Assembly: GCA_965194375.1 (NCBI GenBank)
Contig: OZ239428.1
Origin: Tabrizicola_A aquatica
GTDB lineage: Bacteria; Pseudomonadota; Alphaproteobacteria; Rhodobacterales; Rhodobacteraceae
DNA length: 64,000 nucleotides
Strand: one strand, 5' to 3'
How positions within the stretch are numbered: position 1 is the first letter of the stretch; every line of letters starts with the position of its first letter. The translations under genes and the position numbers were made by a program. This document shows, piece after piece, positions 49,626 through 58,026 of the stretch. Below the pieces are notes generated by a model, which saw only the letters and a program-made list of their open reading frames with translations, ran no database searches and was not told the origin of the DNA.

Positions 49626-50388
49626 TTTTGACGAGGCCGCGCTGTCGCGTGATGCGTTCCTGTGCGGGCGTTTGCACCTGTGGCAGCCGAAAAAGGGCTA
49701 TCGCGCGGCGACAGACCCTGTGATCTTGGCAGCCGCCTGCCCGGCGAAGGCGGGCGAACGCGTGTTGGATCTGGGCTGCGGCGCCGGAGCGGCGGCGTTG
49801 TGCCTTGCCGCACGGGTTCCGGGGGTGCAGCTTGCCGGGCTGGAGTTGCAGCCCGCCTATGCGACGCTGGCGCGGCGCAATGCGGCCGAAAACGGGGTCG
49901 AGATGCAGGTCGAATGCGGCGATCTGGCGCAGATGCCCGTCGCGCTGCGCCGGGATTTCGACCACGTCATTGCCAACCCGCCCTATTACCCGGCCGGAGG
50001 CACGCGCTCGCCCAATGCGGCGCGGGCGACGGCCTTGCAGGTGGACACCCCCTTGGGCGATTGGGTGCAGGCCGCCGCGCGCCGTCTGGCCCCTGGCGGT
50101 TGGCTGACCTTGATCTGCGGGGCCGATGGGCTGCCTGCCGTTCTGGCGGCGATGGGCAGCAAGATGGGCTCGGCCAGCGTCCTGCCCTTGCAACCACGTG
50201 AGGGTCGCGCGGCGCTGCGCATCGTGCTGCGCGCCCGCAAGGGCGGCAAAGGCGCGTTCCAGCTCTTGGCACCCTTGGTGCTGCATCAGGGCGCGGCGCA
50301 TGATGGCGACCGCGAGAACTATACCCCCCGCGCCAGCGCGGTGCTGCGCGGCGGCGAAAGCCTCTCAGCGGAATTCAGCGAATTTTGA
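49612..50388 (+). CDS. tRNA1(Val) adenine-N6 methyltransferase-like (TrmN6)
   Basis: 258 residues: SAM motif VLDLGCGAGAAALCLA and catalytic ANPPYYPAGG (N6-adenine type). Preceded by QPKKGYRAATDPVILAA, the N-terminal block of the YfiC/TrmN6 family. Probable target A37 of tRNA-Val. Start at 49612 or 49609 (AAGG upstream). Confidence 0.87.
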   Translation: MQSPDFDEAALSRDAFLCGRLHLWQPKKGYRAATDPVILAAACPAKAGERVLDLGCGAGAAALCLAARVPGVQLAGLELQPAYATLARRNAAENGVEMQVECGDLAQMPVALRRDFDHVIANPPYYPAGGTRSPNAARATALQVDTPLGDWVQAAARRLAPGGWLTLICGADGLPAVLAAMGSKMGSASVLPLQPREGRAALRIVLRARKGGKGAFQLLAPLVLHQGAAHDGDRENYTPRASAVLRGGESLSAEFSEF

Positions 50389-50482
50389 CCAAATGCGCCG
50401 GAACGCGATGTGAAGTTTTCGTGACAGACCGCCCGATTCGTGGTGCACTGAAGATGTTGCCACCATCATCAGGAGGACTTCC

Positions 50483-50650
50483 ATGAGCGTCGCTTCCCAC
50501 ATCTCCGAACTCAAGAAGAAGCACGAAAACCTAGCCGATATGGTCGAAAAAGCGCAGCGCGCGCCGGGTGCAAGTGACTTGCAGATCGCTGAGTGGAAAA
50601 AGCAGAAGCTGAAGATCAAGGAAGAGATCGGCCGCCTGTCGCAAGCCTAA
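50483..50650 (+). CDS. YdcH/DUF465 small coiled-coil protein
   Basis: 55 residues: SHISELKKKHENLADMVEKA, then IAEWKKQKLKIKEEIGRL. Two antiparallel helices typical of DUF465. Preceded by a strong AGGAGG at 50471-50476. Function unknown; abundant basic/acidic repeats. Confidence 0.88.
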   Translation: MSVASHISELKKKHENLADMVEKAQRAPGASDLQIAEWKKQKLKIKEEIGRLSQA

Positions 50651-50668
50651 GCGGTTAGGCCCGATTCC

Positions 50669-51538
50669 TTATGCCTGAGCTTTCAGGCTGGCGCGGGCGG
50701 CCAACGCCGCCCCGCCCGTGATAAGAACCGCTGCCAAAAGCAAGATCGGTTTGCCCTCGGCAAGCCCGGCGGCGATCAGGGCCAAGGTGGACAGCAAGGG
50801 CGCGGCATAGGATGCGACGCCCAAAAGTTGGATGTCGCCCTTCTTCATGCCGATGTCCCATGTAAAGAACGCGGCCCCCACCGGGCCAAGGCCAAGGCCA
50901 ATCACCGACAGCCAGCCCCAACTGCCCTGCGGCCATGCGGTGACCTCCCAGATCAGATGCGCAGGCACCGAAAGGGCTGCGGTCAGCAGGCAATAGACAA
51001 CAACCGATTCCGTCGGCACATCGCCCAGACGCCGCGACAGCACCGAATAGGCCGCCCAAGCCAGCGCACAGAGAAAGGCCAGCGACAGGCCCAGAACCGG
51101 CACGGCCTCCGCGCTGCCCCCCCGACCCATCACGATCAACCCGGCCCCAGCAAAGGCCACCAGCGCGCCGATGACATGCAGCGGGCGTAAACGCTCGCCC
51201 GGCAAGAGGCCGGAAAACAGCACGATGAAGAGGGGCCAAAGATAGGCGATCAGCCCGGTTTCGGCGAAGGGGGCGATGCGAAAGGCGGTGAAATAGAGCG
51301 CGTGATAGCCGAAAAGGCCAATCGTGCCAAAAGCATAGACCTTCCACGAGATTTGACGCAGCACCCCGAACCCCGCGCCAAACCCGATCCAGACAAGCCC
51401 AATGGCCCCGCCAATGCCAAAACACAAAGCGTTCAGCAGAAAAGGCGGCACTGGGGCCGAACCGATGGTCATCAGCGCCAGCAGCGCCCACATCAGAATG
51501 GCGGTAAAGCCGATGGCGGTCGCCTTTTGCCGTGTCAT
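50669..51538 (-). CDS. EamA-family drug/metabolite transporter
   Basis: 289 residues with ten membrane helices and two EamA halves (e.g. AILMWALLALMTIGSAPVP; LCALAWAAYSVLSRRLGDVP). Substrate unknown; may export an amino acid or metabolite, as the YddG-like subgroup does (inferred from WALLALMT). The start at 51538 begins MTRQKATAIGF; earlier in-frame ATG lacks support. Confidence 0.87.
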   Translation of the reverse strand: MTRQKATAIGFTAILMWALLALMTIGSAPVPPFLLNALCFGIGGAIGLVWIGFGAGFGVLRQISWKVYAFGTIGLFGYHALYFTAFRIAPFAETGLIAYLWPLFIVLFSGLLPGERLRPLHVIGALVAFAGAGLIVMGRGGSAEAVPVLGLSLAFLCALAWAAYSVLSRRLGDVPTESVVVYCLLTAALSVPAHLIWEVTAWPQGSWGWLSVIGLGLGPVGAAFFTWDIGMKKGDIQLLGVASYAAPLLSTLALIAAGLAEGKPILLLAAVLITGGAALAARASLKAQA

Positions 51539-51603
51539 CTCTGCCCCCTGCGCTTTGCGCCCAGCGTTACGGCGGCATCTGGCCTGCCGCAAGGGTCGGC
51601 ATG

Positions 51604-51631
51604 AAAAAGCCCGGCCGCAGGGCCGGGCTTT
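51604..51631 (-). terminator. Intrinsic terminator after phaB
   Basis: On the minus strand AAGCCCGGCC pairs with GGCCGGGCTT across a 4-base loop, followed by T residues. It lies 20 bases past the phaB stop. Confidence 0.88.
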
Positions 51632-51650
51632 GGAGGGTCATGAGTTCGGC

Positions 51651-52376
51651 TTAGACGAAGTACTGCCCGCCATTTGCAGAAATCGTGGCGCCGGTGATAA
51701 AGCCCGCATCGTCGGCGGCCAAGAAGGCCACGCAGCGCGCAATCTCTTCCGGCTCGCCCAGACGGCCCACCGGGATCAGCGGGATGATGCGTTCGGCCAG
51801 CACCTTTTCGTCAATGGCGCGGACCATTTCCGTACCGATATAGCCCGGGCAGATCGCGTTCACGGTGATGCCCGCGCGGGCGCCTTCTTGCGCCAAAGCC
51901 TTGGTAAAGCCCAAATCGCCCGACTTGGCGGCCGAATAGTTGGCTTGGCCCGCCTGACCCTTTTGGCCGTTGATGGACGAGATGTTGATGACACGGCCAA
52001 ACTTGCGGTCACGCATACCCGACCACAGGGGGTGGGTCATGTTGAACAGGCCGGTCAGGTTGGTGTCGATGACTTCCTTCCACTGGCCGGGGGTCATCTT
52101 GTGGAACATGGCGTCGCGCGTGATGCCCGCGTTGTTCACCAGCACATCCACCGGGCCAACTTCAGCCTCAACCTTGGCGATGCCCGCCACGCAGGCGTCG
52201 TAATCGGCGACTGACCATTTGTAGGTCGGGATACCGGTTTCCTTGGTGAAGGCGGCTGCCGCCTCATCATTGCCTGCATAGTTTGCGGCCACCTTGTATC
52301 CTGCCGCCTTCAGTGCCACCGAAATCGCCGCGCCAATGCCGCGCGATCCGCCTGTGACCAATGCTACCCGTGCCAT
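51651..52376 (-). CDS. phaB: Acetoacetyl-CoA reductase
   Basis: 241 residues, SDR: TGGSRGIG near residue 8, NNAG, catalytic Ser (NISS), Tyr and Lys in NYSAAK. The sequence GQAGQANYSAAKSG and its position after phaA identify the NADPH-dependent reductase that makes (R)-3-hydroxybutyryl-CoA for polyhydroxybutyrate. A 127-base gap with a hairpin separates it from phaA. Confidence 0.95.
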   Translation of the reverse strand: MARVALVTGGSRGIGAAISVALKAAGYKVAANYAGNDEAAAAFTKETGIPTYKWSVADYDACVAGIAKVEAEVGPVDVLVNNAGITRDAMFHKMTPGQWKEVIDTNLTGLFNMTHPLWSGMRDRKFGRVINISSINGQKGQAGQANYSAAKSGDLGFTKALAQEGARAGITVNAICPGYIGTEMVRAIDEKVLAERIIPLIPVGRLGEPEEIARCVAFLAADDAGFITGATISANGGQYFV

Positions 52377-52437
52377 GATTCCTCCATTTTAGGTATGACA
52401 GTGTACGTCGTTGAAATCCTGTTACCGAAATGACGAG

Positions 52438-52462
52438 GGGCGCGCAACTTTATTGCGCGCCC
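52438..52462. other. Strong hairpin between phaA and phaB
   Basis: Perfect 10-bp stem GGGCGCGCAA / TTGCGCGCCC with a 5-base loop. There is no U-tract in the direction of transcription (minus), so it more likely sets relative phaA and phaB mRNA stability than full termination. Confidence 0.65.
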
Positions 52463-52503
52463 ATTTTGCAGATGCGGCGAAATTTCGCGATTGCGGCGAA
52501 GTT

Positions 52504-53676
52504 TTAACGTTCCAGCGTCAGGGCCACGCCCATGCCGCCACCGATGCACAGGGTCGCCAGACCCTTCTTGGCGTTGCGACGGCCCATTTCGTGGATCAGC
52601 GTGTTCAGAACGCGGCAGCCCGAGGCGCCGATCGGGTGGCCGATGGCAATCGCGCCGCCGTTCACGTTCACAATCGCCGGATCCCAGCCCATGTCTTTGT
52701 TCACAGCGCAGGCTTGGGCGGCAAAGGCCTCATTCGCCTCGACCAGATCAAGATCGCCGACTTTCCAGCCCGCCTTATCCAGCGCCTTGCGGCTGGCATA
52801 GATCGGGCCGACGCCCATGATCGACGGGTCAAGCCCGGCGGTGGCATAGGAGGCAATCCGCGCCAAGACCTTCAGGCCGCGCTTTTCGGCCTCTTTGTCG
52901 GTCATCAGCAGAACCGCCGCTGCGCCGTCATTGATGCCGCTGGCATTGCCTGCGGTGACCGAGCCGTCCTTGGTGAAGGCCGGGCGCAGTTTCTGCATCG
53001 ACTCCAACGTCGCGCCATGGCGGATATATTCGTCGGCATCGACCACGATATCGCCTTTGCGGGTTTTCACGGTAAAGGCGATGATCTCATCGGCGAACTT
53101 GCCCGCCTTCTGCGCGGCCTCGGCCTTGTTCTGGCTTTCCAGCGCGAATTGATCCTGCATGTCGCGCGAAATCTGCCACTGGTTGGCGACGTTTTCGGCG
53201 GTCTGACCCATGTGATAGCCGTTGAAGGCATCCCACAGACCGTCACGGATCATCGAATCGATGAAGTTGAGGTCGCCCATCTTCTGCCCGGCACGCAGAT
53301 GCGCGACATGGGGCGACAGCGACATGTTTTCCTGACCACCGGCGATGACGATCTTGGCGTCGCCCAGCGTGACATGCTGCGCGCCCAAGGCAACCGCCCG
53401 CAGACCCGAGCCGCAGACCTGGTTCAGACCCCAGGCGCTGGATTCTTTCGCCAGACCGGCGCGGATGGCGGCCTGACGGGCCGGGTTCTGGCCCTGACCT
53501 GCGGTCAGCACTTGACCCAGAATGATTTCTTCCACTTCGGCCTTGTCGATCCCGGCACGGGCCACGACGCCTTCGATCACCGCAGCACCCAGATCATGGG
53601 CCGGAGTGCCCGCGAACGCGCCGTTGAAGCTGCCAACGGCGGTCCGCCCCGCTGCAACGATTACCACATTGGTCAT
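52504..53676 (-). CDS. phaA: Acetyl-CoA acetyltransferase
   Basis: 390 residues, thiolase. Nucleophile Cys in NQVCGSGLRA (near residue 88), His in GGAIAIGHPIGASG, second Cys in CIGGGMGVA. It joins two acetyl-CoA to acetoacetyl-CoA, feeding PHB (with phaB) and probably the ethylmalonyl-CoA pathway that ends at Mcl1 (61409). Upstream lie two palindromes that may be operators. Confidence 0.95.
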   Translation of the reverse strand: MTNVVIVAAGRTAVGSFNGAFAGTPAHDLGAAVIEGVVARAGIDKAEVEEIILGQVLTAGQGQNPARQAAIRAGLAKESSAWGLNQVCGSGLRAVALGAQHVTLGDAKIVIAGGQENMSLSPHVAHLRAGQKMGDLNFIDSMIRDGLWDAFNGYHMGQTAENVANQWQISRDMQDQFALESQNKAEAAQKAGKFADEIIAFTVKTRKGDIVVDADEYIRHGATLESMQKLRPAFTKDGSVTAGNASGINDGAAAVLLMTDKEAEKRGLKVLARIASYATAGLDPSIMGVGPIYASRKALDKAGWKVGDLDLVEANEAFAAQACAVNKDMGWDPAIVNVNGGAIAIGHPIGASGCRVLNTLIHEMGRRNAKKGLATLCIGGGMGVALTLER

Positions 53677-53711
53677 GAACTATCCCCTCCATTCGCCCAG
53701 CGACGGGATGC

Positions 53712-53738
53712 CGCTTTGCAGCATGGCTAGGCAAAGCG
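53712..53738. promoter_or_regulatory. Inverted repeat upstream of phaA, possible operator
   Basis: CGCTTTGC and GCAAAGCG separated by 11 bases, 35 bases upstream of the phaA start. Candidate binding site of a PHB regulator such as PhaR; identity unproven. Confidence 0.45.
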
Positions 53739-53748
53739 ACATGCAAAA

Positions 53749-53762
53749 GCAAGCATGCTTGC
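53749..53762. promoter_or_regulatory. 14-bp perfect palindrome upstream of phaA
   Basis: GCAAGCATGCTTGC, 11 bases beyond the first inverted repeat. The two together lie in the 110-base gap to the EAL gene and could control phaA. Confidence 0.45.
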
Positions 53763-53786
53763 GTGCCATTGTGACGCAGCACACCG

Positions 53787-54629
53787 TTACGCGCGTTTGC
53801 GCTGGGGAATGGCGGGGCCGAAATCGGGTTTCAGGTTGGCCGCGCCAAAGAGATAACCCTGCAGGCAATCTACCCCCAGGTTCATCAAAAACCGGGCTTC
53901 CTCGGGGCTTTCGACGGCTTCGGCGACGGTGAACATGTGAAAATGCTGACCAATCGACAACAGCGCCGCCGTGCGGGCGGCATTGTCCGGGTCGCGGTGG
54001 ATGTTGCGGATGAACTGACCGTCGATCTTGAGGATATCAAAGAAGAAATCCTTGAAATAGCGGATGGCGGTATAGCCCGATCCGAAATCATCCAACGCAA
54101 AGGCGACGCCTTCGGTCTGCAGATCTTTCATGAAAGCGATCACCAGTTCGGGCACCAGCATGGCCGAACTTTCGGTGATCTCAAGGATCAGCCGCTCTCC
54201 CACCGTGGGATCGGCGGCGAGGCCTTTTTTCAGGACACGCATCCAGCGAGGATAGCCGATGGAGCGGGCCGACATGTTGATGGAAATGCGTGTTGCCGGA
54301 TGGCGAAGCAGGGCGCTCAACCCCAGTTCCAGCGCGATGCAGTCAATCTCGCGCCCGATGTCGGTGCTTTCGACGGCACCGATGAAGTCCTTGGCGGGAA
54401 TAACCCGGCCATTTGGATCCAACACGCGAATCAGCCCTTCGTGAAACGCAACGCGATCAGGGTCGCGCGCCAGCACCACCGGCTGATAGGCCAGCCGCAT
54501 ACGGCGGGCGTCGATCGCCTCGCGGACCATTGAAATGGTTTCACGATCCTGCTGCGAGATCATGACGCCCAACGGGCTTGCCACACCTGAAACGGCGTCA
54601 AGTTTCGGTTTGCGCTGTTCTGGCTGCAT
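53787..54629 (-). CDS. EAL-domain protein, likely c-di-GMP phosphodiesterase
   Basis: 280 residues: a short N-terminal part, then one EAL domain and no GGDEF. The catalytic set is kept: EGLIR (EAL with Ala to Gly), ISINMS, LEITES, LDDFGSGYTAIRYF, LKIDGQF and AEAVE. So it probably linearises c-di-GMP. ATG at 54629 is chosen; an earlier ATG at 54788 would overlap the divergent tag gene. No membrane or sensor domain is visible. Confidence 0.88.
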   Translation of the reverse strand: MQPEQRKPKLDAVSGVASPLGVMISQQDRETISMVREAIDARRMRLAYQPVVLARDPDRVAFHEGLIRVLDPNGRVIPAKDFIGAVESTDIGREIDCIALELGLSALLRHPATRISINMSARSIGYPRWMRVLKKGLAADPTVGERLILEITESSAMLVPELVIAFMKDLQTEGVAFALDDFGSGYTAIRYFKDFFFDILKIDGQFIRNIHRDPDNAARTAALLSIGQHFHMFTVAEAVESPEEARFLMNLGVDCLQGYLFGAANLKPDFGPAIPQRKRA

Positions 54630-54753
54630 ATGGCCCCCCAAGTTCGCCCTGCGAAAGAGCAATCCCTTCACCGCGCCAAAGTGTCGCCTTTCAGGTAAAG
54701 ACCCGGTAAAAGATGGCTCTTGCCTCAAATGATCCACATTCGCGAGAGCCTGC

Positions 54754-55320
54754 ATGACCGACCTTGCCCGTTGCCCATGGTGCGGCACAGACCCGCTTTA
54801 TGTCGCCTACCATGACAGCGAATGGGGCATCCCCGAACATGATCCGCGCGCCTTATGGGAATGCCTGATGCTGGAGGCCTTTCAGGCAGGGCTCAGCTGG
54901 ATCACCATCCTGCGCCGCCGTGAAACCTTTCGAGCGGCCTTTGCCGGGTTCGACCCCGCCGTCGTCGCCACATGGGGCGAGGCGGAAACCCTACGCCTTC
55001 TGCAAGACCCCGGCATCATCCGCCACCGCGGCAAGATCGAAGCCACCATCCGCGGCGCGCGGGCCTTTTTGCGGATTGAGGCGGGTGAGGGGTTTTCAAA
55101 CTTCATCTGGAAGCATGTGGACCATCAGCCGATCCTCAACCATCTGCCCAACATGGCCGCCGCGCCAACCCAAACGCTTCAGGCGCAGGCCTTGGCCAAG
55201 GCGCTGAAGAAAGAGGGCTTCACCTTTTGCGGTCCGACGATCACCTATGCCTTCATGCAGGCGGTGGGCATGGTGAATGACCATCTTCTGACCTGCCCGC
55301 AGCACCCGTCCAATCGCTAG
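54754..55320 (+). CDS. tag: DNA-3-methyladenine glycosylase I
   Basis: 188 residues: RCPWCGTDPLYVAYHDSEWG at the start, with zinc-binding Cys, ECLMLEAFQAGLSWITILRRR, and late GPTITYAFMQAVGMVNDH. It removes 3-methyladenine from DNA. Divergent from the EAL gene. Confidence 0.95.
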   Translation: MTDLARCPWCGTDPLYVAYHDSEWGIPEHDPRALWECLMLEAFQAGLSWITILRRRETFRAAFAGFDPAVVATWGEAETLRLLQDPGIIRHRGKIEATIRGARAFLRIEAGEGFSNFIWKHVDHQPILNHLPNMAAAPTQTLQAQALAKALKKEGFTFCGPTITYAFMQAVGMVNDHLLTCPQHPSNR

Positions 55321-55329
55321 GCTTTCATC

Positions 55330-55344
55330 TTGGCCAAAATACTC
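55330..55344 (-). repeat. Dispersed gene-end motif, short copy 4
   Basis: On the minus strand GAGTATTTTGGCCAA, 10 bases after the tag stop. It shares the GAGTATTT core only. Confidence 0.4.
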
Positions 55345-55417
55345 TGGGTGCGAAGCGGCGTGCTGCGCAGCGGGGGCTGGCCACGGGGCTTGGGGACGCA
55401 AACTGACTGGCAAAACG

Positions 55418-55448
55418 AAAAAGGCCCCGCACAATGGCGGGGCCTTTT
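55418..55448 (-). terminator. Intrinsic terminator after rplT
   Basis: AAAAGGCCCCGC pairs with GCGGGGCCTTTT across a 6-base loop, with A/T flanks on both sides. It can stop rpmI-rplT (minus) and possibly tag (plus). Confidence 0.9.
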
Positions 55449-55464
55449 CAAACTTGGTCGCGTC

Positions 55465-55827
55465 TTAGGCCAGAGCGGCCTTGGCTTGGGCGGCGATGGC
55501 GTTGAACGCCTCGGGCTCATGCACGGCCAGATCGGCCAGAACCTTACGGTCCACTTCGATGCCAGCCTTGGAGAGGCCGTCGATCAGGCGCGAGTAGGTC
55601 ATTTCAAGGTCGAACAGACGCACAGCGGCGTTGATCCGCTGGATCCACAGGGCGCGGAACTGGCGCTTGCGGGCCTTACGGTCACGGGTCGCATACTGCT
55701 GGGCCTTGTCGACGGCCTGAGTTGCGGTGCGGAAATTGGTCGAGCGGGCGGCATAATAGCCAGCCGCCTTCTTGATCACCTTGCGGTGACGGGCGTGGGT
55801 CACAACGCCGGATTTTACGCGGGACAT
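55465..55827 (-). CDS. rplT: 50S ribosomal protein L20
   Basis: 120 residues: SRVKSGVVTHARHRKVIKKA, AGYYAARSTNF and LWIQRINAAVRLFDLEMTYS are unmistakable L20. Assembly protein of the large subunit. Follows rpmI by 13 bases. Confidence 0.98.
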   Translation of the reverse strand: MSRVKSGVVTHARHRKVIKKAAGYYAARSTNFRTATQAVDKAQQYATRDRKARKRQFRALWIQRINAAVRLFDLEMTYSRLIDGLSKAGIEVDRKVLADLAVHEPEAFNAIAAQAKAALA

Positions 55828-55840
55828 ATCTCAGGCCTCC

Positions 55841-56041
55841 TTAGCGGTTATACGGCATGTATTTCTTGACGATCTTCTCATCGCTATCACACAGGATCAT
55901 CGTCCCGGATGCGTCGCGGATGAACTTCGTCGAGCGCTTGATCATGCCGTGGCGCTTGCCGGCCACGCCTGCCTTCACATTGCCATTGGCCGTGAAGGAG
56001 AACCGCTTTTTCGCAGCGGATTTCGTCTTCATCTTGGGCAT
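55841..56041 (-). CDS. rpmI: 50S ribosomal protein L35
   Basis: 66 residues: PKMKTKSAAKKRFSFTANGN and GKRHGMIKRSTKFIR, ending KKYMPYNR. The ATG at 56041 is the family start. infC, often before it, is not here. Confidence 0.97.
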   Translation of the reverse strand: MPKMKTKSAAKKRFSFTANGNVKAGVAGKRHGMIKRSTKFIRDASGTMILCDSDEKIVKKYMPYNR

Positions 56042-56145
56042 TTCCATCTCCATGGTTACAGGCGCGACTCGGCATGCCACGTTGGCCGGCCCCGCAGGGT
56101 ATTGAAGCCGCCGTCATAGGCGGGCTTTGCGAAAGGTGCAAGAGT

Positions 56146-56370
56146 TCAGTTGATAAAGCGCCCAATCACCGAAAACACGACTTCGGGGATTTCGGCAAAG
56201 GTATAACCTGACGGCTTTTGCGTCAGCGCCACCACCACAAGCACACCGCCGATCAGCACCATAATGGCACCAGCGCGCGGCGCGCGGCTTTCGGCAAAGG
56301 CCGACAGAAGCGAGGGAATGGCCAGCACCGAGATGGCCAGCCCAAGAACCAGCATCAGATCCGTATCCAT
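56146..56370 (-). CDS. Small two-helix membrane protein
   Basis: 74 residues with two hydrophobic segments (LMLVLGLAISVLAIPSLL; AIMVLIGGVLVVVAL) and a short KPSGYTFAEIPEVVFSVIG tail. Reads from pyk side with a 30-base gap, so perhaps co-transcribed with pyk. Family not recognised. Confidence 0.7.
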   Translation of the reverse strand: MDTDLMLVLGLAISVLAIPSLLSAFAESRAPRAGAIMVLIGGVLVVVALTQKPSGYTFAEIPEVVFSVIGRFIN

Positions 56371-56400
56371 CGCACCCTCACACACTGAACCTAAGTTCAG

Positions 56401-57846
56401 TTATTCAGGATCGACCTTCGAAATCAACCGTTCATCGCAGGGCGCGACGCGCAGGATATTGGTGGTGCCCTTGACGTTGAAAGGCACACCAGCGGTGACG
56501 ACGATCATGTCCTCTTCCCCGGCAAAGCCATCGGCGCGGGCGGCCTTAACGGCAGAAATCACCGCACCCTTAAAGCGTTCTTGCGGTTCGGTGATGACGC
56601 AATGCGCGCCCCATGTCAGCGCAAGGCGGCGGGCGGTGGACATCAGCGGTGTCAGCGCAATGATCGGCACGCGGGGCCGTTCACGCGCCACAAGGCTTAC
56701 GGTTTGGCCGGATTGCGAGAAGCAGGCGATGGCCTTGATGTTGGTCGCCTCGGCAATCTCGCGCGCGGCGGAGACGATGCCATCGGCAATGGTTTCGCGG
56801 CGCACAACGCGAGAGGCTTCGATCACCTGACGATAGGTCGGGTCCTTTTCAACCGAGAGCGCGACGTTGTGCATCGTGGTCACGGCTTCGATCGGATATT
56901 TGCCGGCGGCGGATTCGGCCGACAGCATGACGGCATCGGCACCTTCATAGATTGCGGTGGCCACGTCGGACACTTCGGCGCGGGTGGGCACCGGGCTTTC
57001 GATCATCGATTCCAGCATCTGGGTTGCCACGATCACCGGCTTGGCCGCCGCACGCGCGCCGCGCACAAGGCGCTTCTGGATCGGCGGCACCGAGGTGACG
57101 GGAAGCTCCACGCCAAGATCGCCACGCGCCACCATGATGCCGTCTGACACCTGCAAGATAGCGTCATAGGCCTTTACCGCTGCGGGCTTTTCGATTTTCG
57201 ACAGAATCGCGGCACGGCCTTTGGCTAGGCCACGCGCCTCGGTCACATCTTCGGGGCGCTGGACGAAGGACAGGGCCAGCCAATCCACGCCCAGCGCGCA
57301 GGCAAATTCCAGATCGCCCCGGTCTTTTTCCGAGAGTGCCGCTAGGGGCAGCACCACGTCGGGCACGTTCACGCCCTTACGGTTGGAAATCGTGCCACCA
57401 ACGGTGACGGTACAATTGGCGAAATCCTTGCCGCAGTCATCCACCACAAGGCGGATCTTGCCATCATTCACCAAAAGGCTGGCACCGGGTTCAAGGGCGG
57501 CAAAAATCTCGGGATGGGGTAGTTGCACGCGGGTGGCGTCACCCGGCGTGGCGGCAAGGTCCATCCGGAACTTGGCGCCTTCGACAAGCTCTTCCTCGCC
57601 ATTGGCAAAGGAGCCGACGCGCAGCTTCGGGCCCTGAAGATCGGCCAGAATGCCGATGGGGCGGCCAAGATCGGCCTCGACCTTGCGGATGATGGTGTGG
57701 CGGGCCTCAATGTCGGCATGGGTGCCGTGGCTCATATTCAGGCGGAACACGTCGGCACCCGCCTCAAACAAGGCACGGATGGTGGCGTAGTCGTTAGAGG
57801 CTGGGCCGAGAGTGGCAACGATCTTTACACTGCGCAGGCGTCTCAT
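56401..57846 (-). CDS. pyk: Pyruvate kinase
   Basis: 481 residues: RRLRSVKIVATLGPASN, RLNMSHGTH, MVARGDLGVELP, VIVATQMLESMI and ARVVRRE-type regulatory region. Converts PEP and ADP to pyruvate and ATP. A perfect palindrome GTTAGCGCTAAC lies about 90 bases upstream of the start. Confidence 0.97.
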   Translation of the reverse strand: MRRLRSVKIVATLGPASNDYATIRALFEAGADVFRLNMSHGTHADIEARHTIIRKVEADLGRPIGILADLQGPKLRVGSFANGEEELVEGAKFRMDLAATPGDATRVQLPHPEIFAALEPGASLLVNDGKIRLVVDDCGKDFANCTVTVGGTISNRKGVNVPDVVLPLAALSEKDRGDLEFACALGVDWLALSFVQRPEDVTEARGLAKGRAAILSKIEKPAAVKAYDAILQVSDGIMVARGDLGVELPVTSVPPIQKRLVRGARAAAKPVIVATQMLESMIESPVPTRAEVSDVATAIYEGADAVMLSAESAAGKYPIEAVTTMHNVALSVEKDPTYRQVIEASRVVRRETIADGIVSAAREIAEATNIKAIACFSQSGQTVSLVARERPRVPIIALTPLMSTARRLALTWGAHCVITEPQERFKGAVISAVKAARADGFAGEEDMIVVTAGVPFNVKGTTNILRVAPCDERLISKVDPE

Positions 57847-57936
57847 GGCGGCCTAGTCCTTTTGGTCTGTGTCTGGAAACTTCGGGGTTTCGCGGGTTTA
57901 TGGACGAATATGCCTCTGGGGGCAACGAGGCAAGCC

Positions 57937-57948
57937 GTTAGCGCTAAC
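57937..57948. promoter_or_regulatory. LacI-type palindrome upstream of pyk
   Basis: GTTAGCGCTAAC, a 12-bp perfect palindrome with a central CG, as in LacI-family operators. Its place between pyk and a divergent gene suits control of central carbon flux, for example by a CceR-like regulator. Confidence 0.55.
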
Positions 57949-58026
57949 TTTCTGCTTGCCCTGTTGCATGAGCAAGGTTTTTCCGGTGGAAGGCTAGACA
58001 GGATCGGTAAAGACAAGGTGACAACC

